NCBI RefSeq assembly: GCF_040409955.1
Contig: NZ_CP123385.1
Location: 186,001-250,000, forward strand
Direction of reading: 5' to 3'
DNA length: 64,000 nucleotides
From: Salipiger sp. H15
GTDB lineage: Bacteria; Pseudomonadota; Alphaproteobacteria; Rhodobacterales; Rhodobacteraceae
Part shown: positions 24,012 through 32,082 of the stretch, in pieces
Layout: each line of letters begins with the position of its first letter
Numbering within the stretch: position 1 is the first letter of the stretch
Translations under genes and position numbers: made by a program
The notes under the pieces: generated by a model
Told to the model about the DNA's origin: nothing
Seen by the model: the letters and a program-made list of their open reading frames with translations, nothing else
The model's database searches: none

Positions 24012-25024
24012 GCGGCGCGCTGCGCGTCGCCTGCCTTGGCGCGGGTTATTTCAGCCGCTTCCACGCCGAGAGCTGGCGACGAATCGAGGGCGTGGACTTG
24101 GTCGGCCACTGCGACATCGACGCCGCCCGCGCCGCCAGCCTCGGCGCACCACCCTTCACCGGTCTTGGGCGGATGCTCGGGGAGGCCCGCCCGGATCTGC
24201 TCGACATCATCACGCCGCCGCCCACCCATGCCGGGGCGATCCGCACCGCGCTCGCCCACGGCATCCGCCACATCATCTGCCAGAAGCCCTTCTGCCGCGA
24301 CCTTGCCGAGGCGCGGGAAATCACCGCCGAGGCGCAGGCGGCGGGCGCGGTGCTGGTGATCCACGAGAACTTCCGCTTCCAGCCCTGGTACCGCGCGATC
24401 CGCGCGGCGCTGACCGAGGGGCGGATCGGCGCGCCGCTGCAGGCGAGCTTCCGGCTGCGCCCCGGCGACGGACAGGGCCCCGACGCCTACCTCGGCCGCC
24501 AGCCCTACTTCCGCCAGATGCCGCGCTTCCTGGTGCACGAGACGGCGGTGCACTGGGTCGACACCTTCCGCTTTCTCTTCGGCACGCCCACCGCGGTCTA
24601 TGCCGACCTGCGCCGGGTGAACCCGGCGATCGCGGGCGAGGATGCGGGCTTCCTGCTCTTCGACCACCCGGGCGGGATGCGCAGCCTCTTCGACGGCAAC
24701 CGCGCGCTCGACCACGCCGCGGACAACCTGCGCCGGACCATGGGCGAGGCATGGATCGAGGGCACCGAGGGCACGCTCACCCTCACCGGCGACGGCGCCG
24801 TGCACCTGCGCCGCTTCGGCCACCTCGACCGGAAGACCCTGCTCGTCCCCGACGGCTGGGAAGGCTTCGGCGGCGACTGCGTGCACCACCTGCAGCGCCA
24901 CGTGGTCGCGGGGATCACCGGGGGCACACCGATCGAGAACACGGCCCCCGACTACCTGTCTGTCCTCGAGATTGAAGAGGCGATATACCGCTCGGCAGCC
25001 TCCGGCCGGAAGATCGCCCTATGA
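24008..25024 (+). CDS. Gfo/Idh/MocA family oxidoreductase
   Basis: 338 residues, coupled to the dehydrogenase gene by an ATGA overlap. 'LRVACLGAGYFSRFHAESW' is the nucleotide-binding motif, 'DIITPPPTHAG' and 'IICQKPFCRDLAEA' follow in the usual order, and 'RFLVHETAVHWVDTFRFLFG' is the conserved helix with the catalytic His. About 30% similar by eye to the oxidoreductase at 15792 in motif spacing only. Probable sugar- or cyclitol-type dehydrogenase; substrate unknown. Confidence 0.9.
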   Translation: MSGALRVACLGAGYFSRFHAESWRRIEGVDLVGHCDIDAARAASLGAPPFTGLGRMLGEARPDLLDIITPPPTHAGAIRTALAHGIRHIICQKPFCRDLAEAREITAEAQAAGAVLVIHENFRFQPWYRAIRAALTEGRIGAPLQASFRLRPGDGQGPDAYLGRQPYFRQMPRFLVHETAVHWVDTFRFLFGTPTAVYADLRRVNPAIAGEDAGFLLFDHPGGMRSLFDGNRALDHAADNLRRTMGEAWIEGTEGTLTLTGDGAVHLRRFGHLDRKTLLVPDGWEGFGGDCVHHLQRHVVAGITGGTPIENTAPDYLSVLEIEEAIYRSAASGRKIAL

Positions 25025-25698
25025 CCGAGATGACATCCCCCTCCCCGTCGAACGCGCAGCGTGCGCTGACCCTGCTGCGCGAGATGATCGTCACCGGCGA
25101 GCTTCCCGCGGGAACCGACCACCTCGAGGGCGAGCTCGCGGACCGGCTCGGCATGTCGCGCACCCCGGTGCGCGAGGCTTGTGTCATGCTCGAACAGCGC
25201 GGGCTGCTCGAGGTGCGGCCGCGCAAGGGCGTGCGGATCCTGCCCGTCTCGCCCGCCGACATGGCAGAGATCTACGACATCCTGACCGAGATCGAGACCC
25301 TTGCCGCGCGCCGCGCCGCCGAGACCGCCCCCGGCAACGACGCGCTCGCCGGGCTCTCGGCCGCCATCGACGCCATGGATGCGGCTTTGAGCGCCGATGA
25401 CCGCGAGGCCTGGGCCCGCGCCGACCACGACTTTCATCGCGAGCTTGTCCGGCTCGGCGGCAACCGGCGGGCGATGACCATATTCGAGACGATGAGCGAC
25501 CAGGTGGCGCGCGCGCGCAACACCACGCTCTACATGCGCCCGAGCCCCGAGAAATCGAACGCCGACCACCGCGCCGTGCTCGAGGCGATCCGCGGCGGCG
25601 ATGCCGAGGGCGCGGCGGCGCGCCACCGGGCGCACCGGCACCATGCGCGCGACATGCTCGTCGCCCTGCTGCGCAGTCACCGGCTCAACGGGCTCTGA
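25021..25698 (+). CDS. GntR family regulator (FadR/FCD subfamily)
   Basis: 225 residues. N-terminal GntR winged helix 'GTDHLEGELADRLGMSRTPVREACVMLEQRGLL' (in two parts), then an all-helical FCD ligand domain with the metal-type residues in 'ADHDFHRELVRLGGN' and 'NADHRAVLEAI', ending in 'AARHRAHRHH'. ATGA overlap with the oxidoreductase gene, so it is translated with its probable targets. The inverted repeat at 22836 is the likely operator. Confidence 0.93.
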   Translation: MTEMTSPSPSNAQRALTLLREMIVTGELPAGTDHLEGELADRLGMSRTPVREACVMLEQRGLLEVRPRKGVRILPVSPADMAEIYDILTEIETLAARRAAETAPGNDALAGLSAAIDAMDAALSADDREAWARADHDFHRELVRLGGNRRAMTIFETMSDQVARARNTTLYMRPSPEKSNADHRAVLEAIRGGDAEGAAARHRAHRHHARDMLVALLRSHRLNGL

Positions 25699-25701
25699 GC
25701 C

Positions 25702-25732
25702 GGGGCGCGGGACGCGCCACGTGGCGCGCCCC
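25702..25732. terminator. Convergent hairpin terminator
   Basis: GGGGCGCG (25702-25709) pairs with CGCGCCCC (25725-25732); an inner palindrome GCGCCACGTGGCGC offers an alternative stem. Between the ends of the GntR and aminotransferase genes. Confidence 0.6.
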
Positions 25733-25746
25733 TCTTGGCTTAGGGG

Positions 25747-26871
25747 TCAGAGGACCTCGCCCAGCACCTTCTCGAGCCGTGCGACGGTGCCGTCCACGTC
25801 CTTCAGCTTGTCGAGGCCGAAGAGACCCAGACGGAAGGTCGAGAAGCCCGCGGGCTCGTCCACCTGCAGCGGCACGCCGGCGGCGATCTGCGTGCCCTTG
25901 GCGGCAAAGGCGCGGCCCGACTGCACCTCGGGATCGCTGGTGTAGCTCACCACCACGCCCGGCGCGCCGAAGCCCTCGGCCGCAACCGAGACCACGCCCT
26001 TCGACGCCAGCAGCGCCCGCACCTTGGCGCCGAGCTCGAACTGCGCCGCCTTGGCCTTGTCGAAGCCGAACTCGCGGGTCTCGTTCATCGCCTCGCGGAA
26101 CATGCGCAGGCCATCCGTGGGCATGGTCGCGTGGTAGGCGTGCCCGCCCGCCTCGTAGGCCGCGGTGATCTGGCGCCACTTCTTGAGGTCGAGCGCGAAG
26201 CTGTCCGAGGTGGTCTCTTCCAGACGCGCCAGCGCGCGCTCCGACATCATCACGAGGCCGGCGCAGGGGGTCGAGCTCCAGCCCTTCTGCGGCGCCGAGA
26301 GCAGAACGTCGACGCCGGTCGCCTTCATGTCGACCCAGGCGCAGCCCGAGGCGATGCAGTCGAGCACCATCAGCGCGCCGACCTCATGCGCGGCGGCGGC
26401 GAGCGCGGTCACGTAGTCGTCCGGCAGGATGATCCCGGCAGCGGTCTCGACATGCGGGGCAAAGACGATATCGGGCTGCTCTTCGCGGATCCTGGCGGTC
26501 ACTTCCTCGATCGGCGCCGGGGCGAAGGGCGCCTGCGCGCCGTTGCCGGTGGCGCGGGCCTTCATCACGGTGACCTCGCCGCCGAAGCCGCCGGCCTCGA
26601 AAATCTGGCTCCAGCGGAACGAGAACCAGCCGTTGCGCACCACCAGCGCCTTGGCGCCGCGGCCGAACTGGCGGGCCACCGCCTCCATCCCGTAGGTGCC
26701 GCCGCCCGGAACCACGGCGATTCCCGCTGCGCCGTAGACCTCGCGCAGCCCCGCCGAGATGTCGCGCATCACCTGCTGGAAGGTTCCCGACATGTGGTTG
26801 AGCGAGCGATCCGTGAAGACCACCGAGAATTCGTCGAGACCCGTCGGGTCCACATCCTTGCGCAGCGCCAT
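25747..26871 (-). CDS. Class V aminotransferase (alanine-glyoxylate/serine-pyruvate type)
   Basis: 374 residues. PLP fold type I: the pyridoxal Lys is in 'LLSAPQKGWSSTPCAG', the cofactor Asp in 'VLDCIASGCAWVD', and 'PGGGTYGMEAVARQF' is the phosphate-binding turn. The ATG has an excellent AAGGAGGT site; the open frame upstream is not used. Such enzymes move the amino group between alanine/serine and glyoxylate or other keto acids. Two Lrp-type regulators lie directly upstream on the same strand and could control it. Confidence 0.9.
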   Translation of the reverse strand: MALRKDVDPTGLDEFSVVFTDRSLNHMSGTFQQVMRDISAGLREVYGAAGIAVVPGGGTYGMEAVARQFGRGAKALVVRNGWFSFRWSQIFEAGGFGGEVTVMKARATGNGAQAPFAPAPIEEVTARIREEQPDIVFAPHVETAAGIILPDDYVTALAAAAHEVGALMVLDCIASGCAWVDMKATGVDVLLSAPQKGWSSTPCAGLVMMSERALARLEETTSDSFALDLKKWRQITAAYEAGGHAYHATMPTDGLRMFREAMNETREFGFDKAKAAQFELGAKVRALLASKGVVSVAAEGFGAPGVVVSYTSDPEVQSGRAFAAKGTQIAAGVPLQVDEPAGFSTFRLGLFGLDKLKDVDGTVARLEKVLGEVL

Positions 26872-26946
26872 GGCTACCTCCTTTGTTGTTGCGAAGGGGT
26901 TAGCGCGGATCGCGGGGATTGGCAAAACCTCCGATGGTCGCGGGGC

Positions 26947-27402
26947 TCAGAGCGGGCCGGGCCTGCGCTCCTCGGTCAGCACAACGTTGGCCTCGACCCG
27001 GCCCACGCCCGGCAGGGTCATGATCCGCCGCCGCAGCACCCGCTCGAAATCGGGAATGTCGCGCGCCACCACCCGCAGGCGGTAGTCGAAGGCGCCAAGC
27101 ACGTGCTCGACGATCTGCACTTCGGGAATTGCCGAAACGGCCCGCTCGAAGTCCTCGAGGCTGACCCGTCCCTTGGTCGCGAGCTTCACGCCGAGGAAGA
27201 CCGTCACGCCGAATCCCAGCGCCTCGAGGTCGAGGTCGAGCCGCGGCTTGCGGAACACGCCCGCCTCGCGCAGGCGCTGGATGCGCCGCCAGCAGGCGGG
27301 CTGCGAGAGGCCGAGCGCGCGCCCCAGCGCGCCCGCGCTCGCGCCCGCGTCCTGCGCCAGCGCCAGCACCAGCGCGCGGTCGGTGTCGTCCAGGTCGATC
27401 AC
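26947..27402 (-). CDS. Lrp/AsnC family regulator (second of a tandem pair)
   Basis: 151 residues. HTH 'ASAGALGRALGLSQPACWRRIQRLREAGV' (about 20-48, in two parts) and the C-terminal RAM ligand domain 'VQIVEHVLGAFDYRLRVVARD'. It overlaps the preceding lrp gene by 4 bp (ATGA), so the pair is translated together and may form mixed oligomers. Directly upstream of the aminotransferase. Confidence 0.93.
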   Translation of the reverse strand: MIDLDDTDRALVLALAQDAGASAGALGRALGLSQPACWRRIQRLREAGVFRKPRLDLDLEALGFGVTVFLGVKLATKGRVSLEDFERAVSAIPEVQIVEHVLGAFDYRLRVVARDIPDFERVLRRRIMTLPGVGRVEANVVLTEERRPGPL

Positions 27403-27854
27403 AACGGCACCGTCTCGTCGGATTTCACCAGCGCCACGTGCATCAGCGCCTCGATGTCCGAGATATGCGGCAGCGTCAGGATCCGGCCCCGGTAGAGCTG
27501 CTGGTAATGCGTCAGATCCCGCGCGATCACCGCGAGGCGCACGTCGATCGAGCCGAGGAAGGTCTGGATCTCGATCACCTCGGGCACCTGCCGCGCCGCC
27601 GCGATGAACTCGTCGAAGGCCTGCGGCACGGTCTTGTCGAGCGCGACGCGCAGCGACACCTCGAGCTCGTAGCCGAGCGCCGGCCAGTGGATCACCCCGC
27701 GCGTGCCGCGCAGCACGCCCTTCTCGCGCATGACGGCGAGCCGCCGCGCCAGGGTCGAGGGCGTGACCCCTGCCCGCTCGGCCAGTTCGGCCCCGGGCAG
27801 ATCGGGTGCCGCCTGGAACTGGCGCAGGATGCGCCGGTCGGTGTCGTCGAGCAT
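27399..27854 (-). CDS. Lrp/AsnC family regulator (first of a tandem pair)
   Basis: 151 residues, same length as its partner but clearly diverged. HTH 'LAERAGVTPSTLARRLAVMREKGVL', RAM domain 'VIEIQTFLGSIDVRLAVIARD'. Weak ribosome site. Divergent from ilvC, with a perfect palindrome 17 bp upstream of its start, so it may sense a branched-chain amino acid or the aminotransferase product and act on both sides (inference). Confidence 0.93.
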   Translation of the reverse strand: MLDDTDRRILRQFQAAPDLPGAELAERAGVTPSTLARRLAVMREKGVLRGTRGVIHWPALGYELEVSLRVALDKTVPQAFDEFIAAARQVPEVIEIQTFLGSIDVRLAVIARDLTHYQQLYRGRILTLPHISDIEALMHVALVKSDETVPL

Positions 27855-27870
27855 GATTTCGCCGTTAATT

Positions 27871-27889
27871 GATCATTCCGAGAATGATC
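27871..27889. promoter_or_regulatory. Palindromic operator candidate between lrp pair and ilvC
   Basis: GATCATTC-CGA-GAATGATC, perfect 8-bp arms. Only inverted repeat of this quality in the lrp/ilvC intergenic region. Its inner CATTC/GAATG differs from the IclR boxes in having a 3-base instead of a 6-base centre. Confidence 0.55.
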
Positions 27890-29054
<1,165 letters not shown>

Positions 29055-29075
29055 TCAGGTCTTCCCGAAATGGCG

Positions 29076-29107
29076 AAAGGCGCGGGATTTCCCGCGCCTT
29101 TTTCTTT
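29076..29107 (+). terminator. Rho-independent terminator of ilvC
   Basis: AAAGGCGCGGG and CCCGCGCCTTT make an 11-bp stem with a 4-base ATTT loop, followed by TTCTTTT. Confidence 0.9.
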
Positions 29108-29152
29108 TGCGACCGACGATGCGACGCGACGAAAACCGGACGGGCCTGCGCC

Positions 29153-29320
29153 TCAGTCCTCCTTCTTCTTCGCGTCGGATTGCGCCTTCATGCGCGCCAG
29201 AAGCTCTTCCTTGCTGGCCTTGCCGCCGGTGCCGGCCTTGCCGTCGCGCTTGAGGTCTTCCGGCTTGAAGCGCGGCTTGTTCGACCCGGCGCGACCGCCG
29301 CCCATCTTGCTGTAGTCCAT
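29153..29320 (-). CDS. Small charged protein of unknown function (55 aa)
   Basis: 55 codons, MDYSKMGGGRAGSNKPR at the start and a Lys/Glu/Asp-rich tail ending 'AKKKED'. Very hydrophilic, no membrane span; a Gly-rich first third and a helical second half. It has GGAAAGGATCGTGTC upstream of ATG (AAGGA at 9 bp). Such short basic/acidic proteins recur in this bacterial family, but I know no function. Probably real because of the ribosome site and biased composition. Confidence 0.7.
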   Translation of the reverse strand: MDYSKMGGGRAGSNKPRFKPEDLKRDGKAGTGGKASKEELLARMKAQSDAKKKED

Positions 29321-29406
29321 GACACGATCCTTTCCGCTGCCACGAGGATGACGTCACATGCCCGATCCCGCGCCGCTTCACAAGCGGCGCGCGGGACATG
29401 GGGGCC

Positions 29407-29781
29407 CTACTCGAGGGTGAACTTGCAGTTGAGGGTGTTGCTGACGGTGCAGATGGACTTGGCCTCGCGCACCATCTCCCCGGGCAGATCGCCCTCGACC
29501 TTGCAGACCATCGACTCGAGCCGTCCGGGCTCGTCGATCGCCTTTTCGGCGGTCACGGTGATCGCGTAGGCGGGCAGCGCCACCCCGTCGCGCTTGGCGA
29601 GGATGCGCAGCGATTCCACGAGGCAATGCGCCACCGAGGCCATCAGCGTCAGCACCGGCTTGTCGTAGGCCGGATGGGGCAGCGGCGCGCCGCCCTCGTC
29701 CGAGACGAAGCGGACCGCGCCCTCGGGGTCGAAGAGCACCGAGACCGGGCCGAAGCGCTTGGGGCGGAGTTTCAGGGCCAT
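29407..29781 (-). CDS. OsmC-family protein
   Basis: 124 residues. 'TLMASVAHCLVESLRILAKRDG' (two parts) is the helix with the first Cys and 'AKSICTVSNTLNCKF' the region of the second Cys, so both redox Cys positions are filled, unlike the OsmC-like protein at 6168. Shorter than typical Ohr (about 140). Cytosolic, likely thiol-dependent peroxide reduction. The ATG has AAGG 8 bp upstream. It lies between a TRAP remnant and the 55-aa gene on the same strand. Confidence 0.82.
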   Translation of the reverse strand: MALKLRPKRFGPVSVLFDPEGAVRFVSDEGGAPLPHPAYDKPVLTLMASVAHCLVESLRILAKRDGVALPAYAITVTAEKAIDEPGRLESMVCKVEGDLPGEMVREAKSICTVSNTLNCKFTLE

Positions 29782-29797
29782 GTGGGAAAACCTTTCC

Positions 29798-30319
29798 TCA
29801 GAACAACAGGTTGGGCAGCCAGGGCGCGATGACCGGGAAGATCGTCAGCACCACCGGCGCAAGAGGTTGGATGAGCCGGCAGGGCACCGTCGCCGTCGCC
29901 ACCCGGCCGAGGCTGATCTCGTTCCTTGTCAGGCTCGACAGCACCGACAAGTTCAGCCCCACGGGCGGCGTCACCTGCCCGATCTCGATGACGATGGTGA
30001 TGCGCACGCCCACCCGGATCGGATCATATACGAGCCCGGCCAGCGGCGGAAAGACCACCGGCGGCGTCCCGATCCTCAGCCCGATCATCAGCCCCGGCAG
30101 GACACCCGCCATGAAGAGCCTCCCGATCGAGGTCGCGGCCAGCGCGACGGGGATGAGGGTCTTCTGCGCATCGGCGTCGATCGAGATGCGCAGGTGCTCG
30201 GCCCACAGCGTCACCGGCGGCAGGGCAAGAAAGAGCATCGCGCTCAGCATAAGCCCGACCGCGCCCGCACGAAGACCGGGCGCAGCGCCGGCGCGGCGCG
30301 GCCGTGGTCGTTCGACCAC
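29798..30319 (-). pseudogene. TRAP transporter large permease (DctM-like) remnant
   Basis: The C-terminal half 'IGQVTPPVGLNLSVLSSL' to 'FPVIAPWLPNLLF' is the end of a DctM subunit, and 'SIGRLFMAGVLPGLMIGL' belongs near the middle of the same protein; about 200 residues that should lie between them are missing. The segment before it, 'FLALPPVTLWAEHLRISIDA', may come from the small permease subunit. The open frame is thus a fusion of pieces left by deletion, not a working transporter. It overlaps the DctP remnant upstream. Confidence 0.7.
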
Positions 30320-30654
30320 AGCAGGCTCATCTCGACCGTACCGCGCGGCAGCGCGCGCAGCAGGGCGGTGTTCCTCAGCCCCAGCGAGCCGCCGCTATGG
30401 ACCTCGGGCTTGAGGTCCTTGCCGTCGCGCGCCGTCTGCACCTCGTCTGCGACCTGCGCGGTCTCGGGCCCTGTCTCGGGCAGGACGATGTTGAGACGCC
30501 ATTCCCCGGAGATCCCCGGGCTCGCGGCGGCGCCGCTCGGCAACCGAATTTCCGGCGTGATCGATGCCGGCAAGGGCTTGACCTCAGGGCGCAATCCCGG
30601 GTGCGGGTGCGTGCAACCGTCGCGGAGCCCCTTTGCCCTGCGCCCCGTCTGCAC
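30244..30654 (-). pseudogene. TRAP substrate-binding protein (DctP-like) remnant
   Basis: 'AQVADEVQTARDGKDLKPEV' and 'GGSLGLRNTALLRALPRGTVEMSLLW' (two parts) match the first lobe of DctP proteins, but the signal peptide is gone and the other two thirds of the protein are absent. Downstream the frame runs into unrelated sequence and ends. With the DctM remnant this is what is left of a TRAP operon. Confidence 0.65.
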
Positions 30655-30687
30655 TAGGGTTCGCGCAAACTCGATATGGGGGCAGAC

Positions 30688-31977
30688 ATGGATTTCCTTG
30701 CACGCGTGACCGCGATCGTCGGCGGCACAATGGTTCTACTGCGGCGCATGAACGCGCCGGGCACACAGGCGTTCGGGGCAAATCCCAGCATCCCCGAAGC
30801 CAAGAAACAGGGGATCATGACCCTGAAGATGCCGACCGCCAAGGGCTGGGAAAAGGGCCACGTGCCGACCGCCGCGCCGGGGCTCAAGGTCAATGCCTTC
30901 GCCTCGGAGCTGCAGCACCCGCGCTGGATCGAGGTGCTGCCCAACGGTGACGTGCTGGTCGCCGAGGCGATGCAGCAGGGCCGCCCGCCGAAGACGCTCT
31001 ACGACCGGGCCATGCACGCGACCATGCGCCGGGCCCGCGCGCTCGGGATCAGCGCCAACCGCATCACGCTCTGGCGCGACGAGGATGGCGACGGCGTGGC
31101 CGAGCGCCGCGAGGTGTTCCTCGAGAACCAGAACCAGCCCTTCGGCATGGCACTGGTGGACGGCACCTTCTACGTCGGCAACACCGACGGCATCGTCGCC
31201 TTCCCCTACGAAGAGGGCGCCACCAAGCTCACCGGCGAGGGACGCCGGCTGGTCGAGTTCAAGCCGCACGGCCACTGGACGCGCAGCCTGATCGTCTCGC
31301 CCGACCGCACGAAGATCTACGCCGGCGTCGGCTCGCTCAGCAACATCGGCGACGAGGGGCTCGAGGTCGAGGAAGGCCGCGCGGCGATCTGGGAGCTCGA
31401 TCTCGCCACCGGCGCGTCGCGCGTCTTCGCCTCGGGCCTGCGCAACCCGGTCGGCATGGCCTGGGAGCCCACGACGGGCGCGCTCTGGACCGTGGTCAAC
31501 GAGCGCGACGGCTTGGGCGACGAGACGCCGCCGGACTACCTCACCTCGGTGCAGGACGGCGGCTTCTACGGCTGGCCCTTCTGCTACTGGGGGCAGATCG
31601 TCGACGACCGCGTGCCGCAGGACGCCGCGCTGGTCTCGCGCGCGATCCAGCCCGACTACGCGCTTGGCGGGCACACCGCCTCGCTGGGCCTCTGCTGGAT
31701 GCCCGCGGGCACCCTGCCCGGCTTCCCGGACGGCATGGTGATCGGCCAGCACGGCTCGTGGAACCGCTCGACGCTGAGCGGCTACAAGCTGGTCTTCGTG
31801 CCCTTCGAGAACGGCAAGCCCTCGGGCCCCGCGCGCGACATCCTCTCGGGCTTCCTCGCCGAGGACGAGAGCGTCTCCTACGGGCGGCCCGTGGGGGTCT
31901 GCATCGGCCCGGACGGCAAGTCGCTGCTGATGGCCGACGACGTCGGCGACATCATCTGGCGGGTGACCGCAGCCTGA
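30688..31977 (+). CDS. Sorbosone dehydrogenase-like (PQQ-type beta-propeller) protein
   Basis: 429 residues from the second ATG, which has GGGGGC 6 bp upstream; an ATG at 30676 is in frame but lacks a site. The start 'MDFLARVTAIVGGTMVLLRR' looks like a membrane anchor or signal. Propeller motifs: 'HPRWIEVLPNGDVLVAEA', 'NQPFGMALVDGTFYVGN', 'ASGLRNPVGMAWEP', 'DGGFYGWPFCYWG', 'GSWNRSTLSGYKLVFVPF', 'YGRPVGVCIGPDGKSLLMADD'. These define the glucose/sorbosone dehydrogenase family that oxidises sugars in the periplasm using PQQ. No PQQ genes are nearby. Confidence 0.88.
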   Translation: MDFLARVTAIVGGTMVLLRRMNAPGTQAFGANPSIPEAKKQGIMTLKMPTAKGWEKGHVPTAAPGLKVNAFASELQHPRWIEVLPNGDVLVAEAMQQGRPPKTLYDRAMHATMRRARALGISANRITLWRDEDGDGVAERREVFLENQNQPFGMALVDGTFYVGNTDGIVAFPYEEGATKLTGEGRRLVEFKPHGHWTRSLIVSPDRTKIYAGVGSLSNIGDEGLEVEEGRAAIWELDLATGASRVFASGLRNPVGMAWEPTTGALWTVVNERDGLGDETPPDYLTSVQDGGFYGWPFCYWGQIVDDRVPQDAALVSRAIQPDYALGGHTASLGLCWMPAGTLPGFPDGMVIGQHGSWNRSTLSGYKLVFVPFENGKPSGPARDILSGFLAEDESVSYGRPVGVCIGPDGKSLLMADDVGDIIWRVTAA

Positions 31978-32001
31978 GGCTGCGGCAACTTTCGAAACGA
32001 A

Positions 32002-32028
32002 AAGGAGGGGGGCGCTGCCCCCCTCCTT
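32002..32028. terminator. Bidirectional terminator
   Basis: A perfect 12-bp stem (AAGGAGGGGGGC and its complement) with a 3-base loop between converging genes. On the minus strand it is followed by TTTCGTTTCG, so it mainly ends the gene at 32083. Confidence 0.85.
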
Positions 32029-32082
32029 GCATTCCGGCACTGATTTGCCCGAGCCGCGTTCCCGACAGGACGCCCCCGCGGG

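Noticed and set aside
29798..30654. Intact TRAP transporter genes
   Set aside because: Signal peptide, most of DctP and about 200 residues of DctM are missing.
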